Shown in pieces: positions 40,311-50,187 of a stretch of DNA of 64,000 nt; the first letter of the stretch is position 1; every line of letters begins with the position of its first letter. The DNA comes from Streptomyces lomondensis (GTDB taxonomy: Bacteria; Actinomycetota; Actinomycetes; Streptomycetales; Streptomycetaceae). A program made the translations under genes and the position numbers. The stretch lies in assembly GCF_014651035.1 (NCBI RefSeq), contig NZ_BMWC01000001.1, positions 620,001 through 684,000 on the forward strand, given 5' to 3'. The notes below the pieces were generated by a model. That model saw only the letters and a program-made list of their open reading frames with translations, ran no database searches and was not told the origin of the DNA.

Positions 40311-41622
40311 GCCCCTGCGCCCTCAGCACCTCCCGGTACCAGCGGTACGAGGCCTTCGGGGTCCGCTCCAGGGTGTCGAAGTCGACGTGGACCAGGCCGA
40401 AGCGGCGTGCGTAGCCCTCCGCCCACTCGAAGTTGTCGAGCAGGGACCACACGAAGTAGCCACGCACGTCGACGCCCGCCTCCACCGCCCGGTGCAGCGC
40501 CCGGAGGTGGCCGTCCAGGTAGGCGATGCGCTCCTGGTCGTCGACGCCCGGATAGGAGCAGCCGTTCTCGGTGATGACGACGGGCGGGAGGCGGTCGCCG
40601 TAGCGGTCGCGGAAGCCGGTGAGGAGCTCGGTGAGGCCCTCCGGGGCGACCGGCCAGCCGAAGTCGGTGACCGGGTGGCCTTCGATCTCCCGCACGGAGA
40701 AGGGGAGTTCGGCGGGCATGGTGACCCCGCCGAACTCGATCTCCGCGCCCTGCGGGGCGCCCACCCGGGTCGGGGCGTAGTAGTTGACGCCGTACCAGTC
40801 GAGCGGCTCGGCGATCACCTCCAGGTCGGCTTCGACGTCCCCGGGCATCAGCTCGCCGATGCCCTCCGGGTACCGGCCCAGCAGCAGCGGGTCCGCGAAC
40901 AGGCGGTTCAGCAGCACGTCGTAGAAGTCGGCCGCCTCCACGTCCGCCGCCTCGGCCGACGCCGCCCAGGTCGGCCCGTGCGAGTTGGCGATGCCGATGT
41001 CGGTGGCGCCGGAGGCGCGCAGGGCCCGTACGGCCAGGCCGTGGGCCAGCAGTTGGTGGTGGGCGGCCGGCAGCGCGTCGAACAGCAGGTGCCGGCCCGG
41101 CGCGTGCACGCCCAGGGCGTGGCCCAGCAGGGTGTGCTCGGCGGGCTCGTTGAGGGTGATCCACTTCGTCACGCGGTCGCCGAGGCGGTCGGCGACCAGC
41201 GCCACGTACTCGGCGAAACGCGCCGCCGTGTCCCGGTCGAGCCAGTCCAGGTCCGCCGGCAGGTCCCAGTGGAACAGCGTCGGCACCGGGCGGACGCCGG
41301 CCGCGCACAGGTCGTCCACCAGCCGGTCGTAGAAGTCCAGGCCCTTGCCGGACCGCACCCGCGGCCAGGAGACCGAGAAGCGGTACGCGTTCACGCCCAG
41401 GCCGGCCAGGAGCGCCACGTCCTCGCGGTGGCGGTGGTAGTGGTCGCAGGCCACCGCCGCCGTCGAGCCGTCCTTGACCCGCCCCGGCTCGGCCGTGAAG
41501 GCGTCCCACACGGACAACTCGCGCTCGTCGGCCGCGCCCTCGATCTGGTGCGCCGAGGTGGACACGCCCCAGAGGAAACCGGCAGGGAAGCGGGGGATCG
41601 GGTGGTCTGCGTCAGTCGCCAT
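40300..41622 (-). CDS. GH1 beta-glucosidase
   Basis: A family 1 glycoside hydrolase of about 440 residues, acting in the cytoplasm on short beta-glucosides. The acid/base Glu is in TLNEPAEHT, the nucleophile Glu in VITENGCSY, and substrate-binding signatures include GFLWGVSTSAHQIEG and WSLLDNFEWAEGY. ATG 41622 (MATDADHP) is chosen over ATG 41634: TTGACT and GATGAT (18-bp spacing) upstream would put the transcription start at about the ATG, as in leaderless Streptomyces genes. No sugar transporter is adjacent. Confidence 0.9.
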   Translation of the reverse strand: MATDADHPIPRFPAGFLWGVSTSAHQIEGAADERELSVWDAFTAEPGRVKDGSTAAVACDHYHRHREDVALLAGLGVNAYRFSVSWPRVRSGKGLDFYDRLVDDLCAAGVRPVPTLFHWDLPADLDWLDRDTAARFAEYVALVADRLGDRVTKWITLNEPAEHTLLGHALGVHAPGRHLLFDALPAAHHQLLAHGLAVRALRASGATDIGIANSHGPTWAASAEAADVEAADFYDVLLNRLFADPLLLGRYPEGIGELMPGDVEADLEVIAEPLDWYGVNYYAPTRVGAPQGAEIEFGGVTMPAELPFSVREIEGHPVTDFGWPVAPEGLTELLTGFRDRYGDRLPPVVITENGCSYPGVDDQERIAYLDGHLRALHRAVEAGVDVRGYFVWSLLDNFEWAEGYARRFGLVHVDFDTLERTPKASYRWYREVLRAQGPTA

Positions 41623-41659
41623 GCGCTGGATCATCCGTACCGGCGGTAACAGAAGTCAA
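41623..41659 (-). promoter_or_regulatory. Candidate promoter of the GH1 gene, predicting a leaderless mRNA
   Basis: Reading the minus strand, TTGACT (41659-41654) and GATGAT (41635-41630) are 18 bp apart. The seventh base after the -10 is followed directly by ATG 41622. Neither candidate start has a ribosome site. Confidence 0.45.
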
Positions 41660-41680
41660 CGGCCGGGCGGAATCCGGCCG

Positions 41681-41947
41681 TTAGGCCCCCTCCTTCAGGA
41701 CGCGCGAGATCAGCTCCCGCTGCTCGTCCGTCAGCCGCGGGTCGGCCGCGTACACCGTCGTCCCGTCCACCGTGATCTGGTAGCTGAACCCGTCCGGGAC
41801 CCCGACCGGCGGTGTGCTCCGCCCGGCGGCGACGGCCCGCTCGGCCAGCGCGTGCCAGTCGGGGGCATCGGGCCGGCCCGAGGTGTCCACCTCGGCGTGC
41901 CGCTCGATGCCCGCGAACCCGCCCGTGCGCCTCACCTGAATCCGCAT
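41681..41947 (-). CDS. Emfourin-type protealysin inhibitor
   Basis: A small protein of 88 residues. The pattern MRIQVRRTGGFAGI, then YQITVDGTTVYAADPRLTD and a C-terminal LISRVLKEGA helix, matches the emfourin family that inhibits protealysin-like M4 metalloproteases. It is located 20 bp after the M4 protease gene, on the same strand, mirroring the protealysin-emfourin operon known from Serratia. No signal peptide, so it would act in the same compartment as the protease. It probably protects the cell from premature proteolysis. Confidence 0.8.
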   Translation of the reverse strand: MRIQVRRTGGFAGIERHAEVDTSGRPDAPDWHALAERAVAAGRSTPPVGVPDGFSYQITVDGTTVYAADPRLTDEQRELISRVLKEGA

Positions 41948-41967
41948 GGCACCTGTCTAGTACGGAA

Positions 41968-43029
41968 CTACAGGGTCCGCACCCCGACCTGCTCCCACGC
42001 CTTCGACACGGCGTCCAGCTCCTCCCCGTCGCCGAACCGCTCCCGCGCGGCCTTGACGGTGAGCGTGGCGAAGTCGGCGAACATCGCCTGCTGCTTCAGC
42101 TCGCCGCCGGTCAGCACGTCGTACCAGACCTGCCCCGCCCGCTCCCAGGCGTGGCCGCCGAGGGCCGTGGCCGCGAGGTAGAAGGCGTGGTTGGGGATGC
42201 CCGAGTTGATGTGCACGCCGCCGTTGTCGCGGCCGGTGCGGACGAAGTCGTCCATCGTCGCGGGCTGCGGGTCCTTGCCGAGGACGTCGTCGTCGTAGGC
42301 CGTGCCCGGCGCCTTCATGGAGCGCAGCGCCTGGCCCGTCACCCGCGGGGCGAGCAGGCCGGCGCCGATCAGCCAGTCGGCCTCGGCGGCGGTCTGGCCC
42401 AGCGTGTACTGCTTGATCAGCGCGCCGAAGACGTCCGACAGGGACTCGTTGAGCGCGCCGGGCTGGCCGAAGTAGGTGAGGTTGGCCGTGTACTGGGTGA
42501 CGCCGTGGGCGAGTTCGTGGCCGATGACGTCGACCGGGATGGTGAAGTCGAGGAAGATCTCGCCGTCCCCGTCGCCGAAGACCATCTGCTCGCCGTTCCA
42601 GAAGGCGTTGTTGTAGTCGCGGTCGTAGTGCACGGTCGCGTCCAGCGGCAGTCCGCCGCCGTCGATCGAGTCGCGCCCGTACGCCTTCAGGAACAGCTCG
42701 AAGGTGGCGCCGAGGCCCGCGTACGCCCGGTTGACGGTGGCGTCCTTGCCCGGCTCGTCGCCCTCGCCGCGCACCTTGTGGCCGGGCAGGTCGGTGCCGT
42801 GGCGCGCGTCGTAGATCGTGCGCTGCGGTTTGCCGTCGGCGGCCGAAGGGACGGCGGCCGCGCCGAGGACCGTGGTGAGGCGGCGGTGGGTGCGTTCCAG
42901 TGCGTCGCGCTCCAGGGTCCGGCGCGCGGGCCCGGCGAGCGCGGGGTCCTCGGCCTGGGCGAGCTGGTCGAGGACATGGGGCGGAACGATGGTGCAGAAG
43001 ACGGGCTCGAAGCCCCCGTGAGTCGTCAT
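41968..43029 (-). CDS. M4 metalloprotease, protealysin-like
   Basis: A zinc metalloprotease of 353 residues. The catalytic motif is VIGHELAHGVTQYT, with the third zinc ligand in NESLSDVFG and the later catalytic His in NSGIPNHAFY. There is no signal peptide and only a short N-terminal propeptide (about 50 residues, starting MTTHGGFEPVFCTIVPP), both protealysin features. The ATG at 43029 is favoured; the longer frame adds unlikely residues. It forms a pair with the emfourin-like inhibitor downstream. Export may be by a non-classical route. Confidence 0.88.
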   Translation of the reverse strand: MTTHGGFEPVFCTIVPPHVLDQLAQAEDPALAGPARRTLERDALERTHRRLTTVLGAAAVPSAADGKPQRTIYDARHGTDLPGHKVRGEGDEPGKDATVNRAYAGLGATFELFLKAYGRDSIDGGGLPLDATVHYDRDYNNAFWNGEQMVFGDGDGEIFLDFTIPVDVIGHELAHGVTQYTANLTYFGQPGALNESLSDVFGALIKQYTLGQTAAEADWLIGAGLLAPRVTGQALRSMKAPGTAYDDDVLGKDPQPATMDDFVRTGRDNGGVHINSGIPNHAFYLAATALGGHAWERAGQVWYDVLTGGELKQQAMFADFATLTVKAARERFGDGEELDAVSKAWEQVGVRTL

Positions 43030-43080
43030 GCCCGGCACCCTTGCACTGCGTGACGAAGCTGTCACTAGTCGCCACCATGA

Positions 43081-45072
<1,992 letters not shown>

Positions 45073-45093
45073 CCAGCCCTGAAGGCGGTTCGA

Positions 45094-45128
45094 GGGCTCT
45101 GTCCGCCGATGTCCGGCGGGCGGAGCCC
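45094..45128 (+). terminator. Terminator after leuA
   Basis: GGGCTC (45094-45099) and CCGCCG (45103-45108) pair with CGGCGG (45114-45119) and GAGCCC (45123-45128), giving a twelve-pair stem with a small internal loop and a five-base apex. It starts 21 bases after the leuA stop. Confidence 0.75.
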
Positions 45129-45258
45129 CGTCACATACCGGCCAATCCGTGTGAGGGTCACGGAAAGGTCTCCTCCGGGGTGCTGACTCCTCCTCGTAGA
45201 TGTGGCTAACATCACGCAAGCGCGGCGACGTTGCCGTGCGGCGTGACGGAGGTGCGAC

Positions 45259-45957
45259 GTGCTGCCAGGACGGGGACGAAACGGCCGTGCCGCCGGGCTT
45301 GCCCGCATCCTGGGCACCCGTACCGCGTGGACGGCCGCCGGTGACGGGGAGTTCTTCTGCCCCGGCTGCGGCGGCGACCGCAACTACCAGCGGCTGACCG
45401 GACAGCGCCGCTTCACCGTGCTCGGCCTGCCCGTGCTGCCGCGCGGCGAGACCGGCCCGGTCGTGGAGTGCGCCGCCTGCCGCCGCCACTTCGGCACCGA
45501 CGTCCTCGACCATCCGACGACCACGCGCTTCTCCGCGATGCTCCGCGACGCCGTGCACACCGTCGCCCTCGCCGTACTGGCCGCGGGCGGCGCCGGGTCC
45601 CGTACGGCACTGGAGTCCGCCGTGCTCGCCGTGCGCGCGGCCGGCTTCGACGACTGCACCGAGGAGCAGCTGGCCGCCCTCGTCGAGGCACTGGAGGCGG
45701 ACACCGGCCGCATCACCGGCGAACCCTGCGGCGCGGGGCTGGCCATAGAGCTCCACGAGGCGCTGGACCCGCTCGCCCCGCACCTCGCCACCGTCGGCCG
45801 CGAATCGATCCTGCTGCAGGGTGCGCGCATCGCCCTGGCGGACGGGCCGTACACGCCGGCCGAGCGGGACGTCCTCGCCACGGTCGGGGCGGCCCTCACG
45901 ATCTGCTCCGACGACGTGACCCGCGTGCTGGCGGCGGCGGCGCGGACGCCGTCGTAG
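45259..45957 (+). CDS. TerB-family protein with N-terminal zinc ribbon
   Basis: A 232-residue cytoplasmic protein. The N-terminal part has a rubredoxin-like zinc ribbon, CPGCGGDRNY and CAACRRHFG. The C-terminal helical region from about residue 90 matches the TerB-like fold (RDAVHTVALAVLAAGG, ALADGPYTPAERDVLATVG). TerB-like proteins relate to tellurite resistance or membrane stress, but this class is a widespread Streptomyces protein of unknown role. The GTG at 45259 follows GGAGGT at 45248-45253. It stands alone after the leuA terminator. Confidence 0.78.
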   Translation: MLPGRGRNGRAAGLARILGTRTAWTAAGDGEFFCPGCGGDRNYQRLTGQRRFTVLGLPVLPRGETGPVVECAACRRHFGTDVLDHPTTTRFSAMLRDAVHTVALAVLAAGGAGSRTALESAVLAVRAAGFDDCTEEQLAALVEALEADTGRITGEPCGAGLAIELHEALDPLAPHLATVGRESILLQGARIALADGPYTPAERDVLATVGAALTICSDDVTRVLAAAARTPS

Positions 45958-45971
45958 GGCGGTGGCCCGCT

Positions 45972-46016
45972 TACTCCCCGGGGAGTAGAGCGCGCTCCGT
46001 ACCGCCCCCGGCAGTA
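45972..46016 (+). promoter_or_regulatory. Two dyads before the MMPL gene
   Basis: TACTCCCCGGGGAGTA at 45972-45987 is a perfect 16-bp palindrome. TACCGCCCCCGGCAGTA at 46000-46016 is a second, imperfect dyad (TACnGCC-NNN-GGCnGTA). Their centres are about 28 bp apart, under three helix turns. They suggest a cooperatively bound regulator, perhaps the response regulator encoded downstream. Confidence 0.55.
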
Positions 46017-46110
46017 GCCGCCAACTCGCCCTCACGCCCGACGAATCGGCCCTCCCGCGCCGGGAGTCTGGAGTCCGTTCCAGACAACCGGACCGGAGGG
46101 AGCTCGGCAG

Positions 46111-48204
46111 ATGGGGGACACAAGGACATCCGCACGGCGGCGGCGGGCCGTGCCCTGGGCGGTGGTCGGGCTGTGGCTGGCCGCGCTCGTGCTGCTCGGG
46201 CCGCTCGCCGGGAAGTTCGCCGGCATCCAGCAGAACCGCGCGGTCGACTACCTGCCCGACAGCGCCGACTCCACGCAGGTGGCGCGGATCCAGGACGAGT
46301 TGCCGGGCGGCGAGTCGACCGACCTGGTGCTCGTGTACCACCGGGACGGCGGTCTCACCGACGCCGACCGGCGCACGGCGGGCGAGCAGATCGCCGAGGT
46401 GCGCGGCGCCTACGACCTGGCGGGAGAGCCGCGGGGCGTCCCGTCGAAGGACGGCTCCACCCTGATGTACCCGGTGTCCAGCACCCAGCCGGGCCAGGAC
46501 GAGGAGGCCCGCGACGCCTTCGTCGACGGGGTGCGGGACATCGCCGAGGGCGGGGCCGGGCTGAGCGTCGAGGTCGGCGGGCCGGGGGCGCTGAACACCG
46601 ACATGAACAAGGTGTTCGGCACGCTCGACGCCACGCTGCTGCTCGCCACCCTCGGCGTCGTCACCGTGCTGCTCGTCCTCATCTACCGCAGCCCGTTCCT
46701 GTGGCTGGTCCCGCTGGCCGTCGCGGGCGTCGCCGCCGCCATGGCGATGGCAGCGGGATACGGGCTGCACGAACTGTTCGACGTCACCGTCACCGGCCAG
46801 AGCGGCGGCGTGATGACCGTGCTGGTCCTCGGCGCCGGCACCGACTACGCGCTGCTGCTCATCGCACGCTACCGCGAGGAACTGCGGCGCCATGAGCGGC
46901 CGTACGACGCCATGCGCACCGCCCTGCGCGGCTGCGGGCCGGCCATCCTCGCCTCGTCGGGGACCGTCGCGGCCGGGCTGCTGTGCCTGCTCGCCGCCGA
47001 CCTCAACAGCAGCAGCGGCATGGGGCCGGTCGGCACGGTCGGGGTGCTCGCCGCGCTGGTCGCCATGACGACCCTGCTGCCCGCGGTGCTCGTCCTGCTC
47101 GGGCGGCGCGTCTTCTGGCCGCTGATCCCGGCGTTCGGCAGTGAGCCGAAGGTCCGGCGGTCGCTGTTCGCCGCGATGGGCACCTCGGCGACGCGCCGGC
47201 CCGTGACCGTCCTCGTCGGCGGGGCCGCCCTGCTCGGCGCCCTCGCGCTCGGCACGCTCAACCTGTCCGGCAGCCTCAAGCAGGAGGACTCCTTCACCGA
47301 CCGGCCCGAGTCGATCACCGCGATGCAGACGCTCGCGCGGGAGTATCCCGAGCGCAGCAGCCGTCCCGTGACGGTCATCGCGCCCGGCGATCGGGCGGAC
47401 GCGGTTCTCGACCGGGCGCGTGCGGTCGAGGGTGTCGCCGAGGTGGTTCCCGGGCGGAGTGGCGCGGGGTGGACGGAGATCGCCGTCTTCGCCACGGCCG
47501 CGCCCGAGACGCCGGCCGAGACCCGCACCATCGAGGCCCTGCGGGCCGGGGTCGATCCCGAGGGCGCCTATGTCGGCGGGCCCAGCGCCCAGCAGATCGA
47601 CCTGGCCGCGAGCGAGTCGCGGGACCGGAAGGTGATCGTGCCGCTGGTCCTCGCCGCGGTGTTCGTCATCCTGGTCGGGCTGTTGCGCAGTCTGGTCGCG
47701 CCACTGCTGCTGCTGGCGGCGGTGGTCGCAGTGTGGGGAGCGGCGCTCGGCATCGGAGGGCTGGTCTTCGAGCCGGTCTTCGGGTTCGGCGGGACGGATC
47801 CCGGGCTCGGGCTGCTCTCCTTCGTGTTCCTGGTCGCCCTCGGGGTGGATTACGGGATCTTCCTGATGCATCGGATGCGGGAGGAGTCCGTGCGCGGGGC
47901 CGAGCCGGAGGCAGCGGCGCTCACCGCGTTGCGGACCACCGGTGGGGTCATCGCCTCGGCGGGGGTGGTGCTCGCGGCGACGTTCGCCGTGCTGACCACG
48001 CTGCCCATGGTGGGGCTGGTCGAACTCGGCTTCGTCATCGCGGTGGGGGTGCTGCTGGACACGTTCCTCGTGCGTACGTACCTGGTGACCACGGCGAGTG
48101 TCCTGCTGAAGCGGCGGATGTGGTGGCCGGGCAGGCTCTCCCGCGCGCCGGAGCGGACGGTTCCGCAGAAAGAGCAGGAACCGGTGGCCGCCGACGCCCG
48201 CTGA
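46111..48204 (+). CDS. MMPL-family transporter (RND superfamily)
   Basis: A membrane exporter of 697 residues with the usual two halves. Each has one helix, a large extracellular loop and five more helices (VVGLWLAALVLLGPLAGKFA; TLLLATLGVVTVLLVLIYRS; then the second half from about VLVGGAALLGALALGTLNLS). Conserved segments GAGTDYALLLIARYREELR and FVFLVALGVDYGIFLMHRMREE mark the RND relay region. Streptomyces MMPL proteins export lipids, pigments or drugs; the cargo here is unknown. A perfect palindrome precedes it and a two-component system follows, a typical efflux-with-sensor arrangement. Confidence 0.9.
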   Translation: MGDTRTSARRRRAVPWAVVGLWLAALVLLGPLAGKFAGIQQNRAVDYLPDSADSTQVARIQDELPGGESTDLVLVYHRDGGLTDADRRTAGEQIAEVRGAYDLAGEPRGVPSKDGSTLMYPVSSTQPGQDEEARDAFVDGVRDIAEGGAGLSVEVGGPGALNTDMNKVFGTLDATLLLATLGVVTVLLVLIYRSPFLWLVPLAVAGVAAAMAMAAGYGLHELFDVTVTGQSGGVMTVLVLGAGTDYALLLIARYREELRRHERPYDAMRTALRGCGPAILASSGTVAAGLLCLLAADLNSSSGMGPVGTVGVLAALVAMTTLLPAVLVLLGRRVFWPLIPAFGSEPKVRRSLFAAMGTSATRRPVTVLVGGAALLGALALGTLNLSGSLKQEDSFTDRPESITAMQTLAREYPERSSRPVTVIAPGDRADAVLDRARAVEGVAEVVPGRSGAGWTEIAVFATAAPETPAETRTIEALRAGVDPEGAYVGGPSAQQIDLAASESRDRKVIVPLVLAAVFVILVGLLRSLVAPLLLLAAVVAVWGAALGIGGLVFEPVFGFGGTDPGLGLLSFVFLVALGVDYGIFLMHRMREESVRGAEPEAAALTALRTTGGVIASAGVVLAATFAVLTTLPMVGLVELGFVIAVGVLLDTFLVRTYLVTTASVLLKRRMWWPGRLSRAPERTVPQKEQEPVAADAR

Positions 48205-48209
48205 CCGAC

Positions 48210-48240
48210 GGCGCCCCTCCTCTCCCGGAGGGGCGCCTTC
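48210..48240 (+). terminator. Strong terminator between MMPL and the kinase gene
   Basis: GGCGCCCCTCC (48210-48220) and GGAGGGGCGCC (48227-48237) form an eleven-pair perfect stem with a six-base loop, followed by TTC. It sits 6-36 bases after the MMPL stop and ends 10 bases before the next start, so the kinase gene probably has weak read-through or a promoter inside this region. Confidence 0.8.
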
Positions 48241-48250
48241 CTGTCCGAGG

Positions 48251-49492
48251 ATGATGCCCGTGCAGGCACCCACCACCCCGCAGGCGACCTGGTCGCGGTC
48301 CGCCGAGCGGATCATGGCCGCGATCAACCGCGACCCCCTGACCGCCCCGCACGCACTGCGCAACGACGCGCTGCTCGCCGTCTCGGTGGCCGTTGTCGCC
48401 GCAGCGCTCGCGCTGTTCGTCGACGACGGCCGCAGGCCCGACGCGCTCGGCTGGGCCCTGCTGCTCGTCTCCCACGTGCCGCTGGTGTGGCGCCGCCGCC
48501 GTCCGGTGCTCGTCCTGGTCGCCGTGATCACCTGCGTGTTCCCCTACCACTTCCTCGACTACCCGCACACCGCGGCCACCCAGGCCGCCTACGTCGCCCT
48601 GTACACCGTGGCTGTCACCGGCCGGCCGCTGCGCACTGTCCTGGTCGGCATCGGCGTCATCACCATGGCGGTGGGCGTGCTGCTCACCATCAGCGCGCAG
48701 GAGGCGCTGGGACTGCTGAAGGCGTCCGGCTGGGTCGTCGCCGTGCTGTTCTGCGGGGTCGACGTGCGTTTCTACCGCCAGTACGTGGCCTCGATCGTGG
48801 AGCGCGCCGAACGGGCCGAACGCACCCGGGAGGAGGAGGCCCGGCGGCGGGTCGCCGAGGAGCGGCTGCGGATCGCCCGGGACCTGCACGACCTGCTCGC
48901 GCACAGCATCACCCTCATCGGCGTGCAGACCTCCGTCGCCGCCCACGTGTTGTCCGCCGACCCCGAGCGGCTGGACCGCAAGACGGTCGCCAAGGCCCTC
49001 GACGACATCGCCGAGACCTGCCGCAGCGCCCGCGGCGAACTCCGTACGACGCTGGAGGTGCTGCGCGAGCACGGCTCCCCGGACGCCCGCGGCCCGCTGC
49101 CCGGCCTCGACGGCCTGCCCGACCTGGTGGAGGCCGCGCGGCTCGCCGGTGCCCGGGTCGAGCAGACCGTACGGGTACGGCAGGCACCGCCCGCCGTGGG
49201 CGCCGCCGCCTACCGCATCGTGCAGGAGGCCCTGACCAACGCCGTACGGCACGCCGGACCCGAACCGGCCGTCCGCGTCGAGCTGGACGAGCGGCAGGGC
49301 GCCCTGCACCTGACGGTCAGCGACGACGGCACCGGACCGGCCCCGGGCGGCACCCCGGGCTTCGGGCTCGTCGGAATGCGGGAGCGGGCCCGCAGCGTCG
49401 GTGGCACACTCGACGCCGGACCGCGTACCGGGGGCGGGTTCGAAGTGATGGCGGTCCTGCCGCTGACCACGACGGGGGAGAGGGCCGGATGA
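48251..49492 (+). CDS. NarL-family sensor histidine kinase
   Basis: A membrane sensor kinase of 413 residues. The N-terminus has four to six hydrophobic segments (DALLAVSVAVVAAALALFVD; TVLVGIGVITMAVGVLLTIS) and no clear extracellular domain. The HisKA_3 phospho-acceptor is in RIARDLHDLLAHSITLIGVQ, and the ATPase includes EALTNAVRHAGP and GFGLVGMRERARSVGG. The start is unclear: ATG 48251, ATG 48254 and GTG 48260 are all near a GAGG motif. ATGA overlap couples it to the response regulator. Confidence 0.88.
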   Translation: MMPVQAPTTPQATWSRSAERIMAAINRDPLTAPHALRNDALLAVSVAVVAAALALFVDDGRRPDALGWALLLVSHVPLVWRRRRPVLVLVAVITCVFPYHFLDYPHTAATQAAYVALYTVAVTGRPLRTVLVGIGVITMAVGVLLTISAQEALGLLKASGWVVAVLFCGVDVRFYRQYVASIVERAERAERTREEEARRRVAEERLRIARDLHDLLAHSITLIGVQTSVAAHVLSADPERLDRKTVAKALDDIAETCRSARGELRTTLEVLREHGSPDARGPLPGLDGLPDLVEAARLAGARVEQTVRVRQAPPAVGAAAYRIVQEALTNAVRHAGPEPAVRVELDERQGALHLTVSDDGTGPAPGGTPGFGLVGMRERARSVGGTLDAGPRTGGGFEVMAVLPLTTTGERAG

Positions 49493-50151
49493 CCATACGG
49501 GTGCTGCTGGCGGACGACCAGACCCTGGTCCGGGAGGCGTTCGCGATGCTGGTGGAGTCGGCCCGGGACATGGCGGTCGTCGGCCAGGCCGCCACCGGCC
49601 GGCAGGCCGTGGAACTGGCCCGCGGCGTCGGCGCCGACCTGGTGGTGATGGACATCCGCATGCCCGACCTGGACGGCATCGAGGCGACCCGGCTCATCGC
49701 GGCCGACGAGGACCTCGCGGGCGTCCGGGTCCTGGTCCTCACCACGTACGACACCGACGAGAACATCGTGGCGGCGCTGCGCGCCGGCGCCTCCGGGTTC
49801 CTGGTCAAGGACACCAGGCCGGCCGAACTCCTCGACGCCATCCGCACGGTCGCGGCCGGTGAGTCCCTGCTGTCGCCCGGGCCGACGGCACGGCTGATCG
49901 AGCGGTTCCTGCGCAGCCCCTCGGCACCGGCGAGCGGCGGCCCGGAGTGCCTGTCCGGCCGCGAGCGGGAGGTGCTCGCGCTGGTCGCGCGCGGCCTCAA
50001 CAACACCGAGATAGCGGACGCCCTGGGCCTGAGCCCGCTGACCGCGAAGACCCACGTCAGCCGCATCATGGGCAAGCTGGGGGCGCGGGACCGGGCGCAG
50101 TTGGTCATCGTCGCGTACGAGTCGGGGATGGTGACACCGGGGAGCATCTGA
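49489..50151 (+). CDS. LuxR/NarL-type response regulator
   Basis: A 220-residue partner of the preceding kinase. The receiver domain has DDQTLVRE, phospho-acceptor Asp in LVVMDIRMPDLDG, and KDTRPAELLDAI. The C-terminal GerE-type helix-turn-helix reads LSGREREVLALVARGLNNTE and LSPLTAKTHVSRIMGKL. It likely regulates the MMPL gene upstream; two dyads before that gene are candidate targets. A hairpin-like repeat lies after its stop. Confidence 0.9.
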   Translation: MTIRVLLADDQTLVREAFAMLVESARDMAVVGQAATGRQAVELARGVGADLVVMDIRMPDLDGIEATRLIAADEDLAGVRVLVLTTYDTDENIVAALRAGASGFLVKDTRPAELLDAIRTVAAGESLLSPGPTARLIERFLRSPSAPASGGPECLSGREREVLALVARGLNNTEIADALGLSPLTAKTHVSRIMGKLGARDRAQLVIVAYESGMVTPGSI

Positions 50152-50180
50152 CGGACAGGCACGGTCCGACGTTCCGTCAG
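50148..50180 (+). terminator. Inverted repeat between the response regulator and the sialidase gene
   Basis: CTGACGGA (50148-50155) and TCCGTCAG (50173-50180) are perfect eight-base inverted copies with a 17-base loop. The left arm spans the response-regulator stop codon. It may be a weak terminator or an operator of the sialidase gene. Confidence 0.45.
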
Positions 50181-50187
50181 GAGAAGC

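Noticed and set aside
45086..45110. A possible tRNA T-arm (ggttcgagggc) after leuA
   Set aside because: No matching cloverleaf arms are present and the bases belong to the terminator stem.
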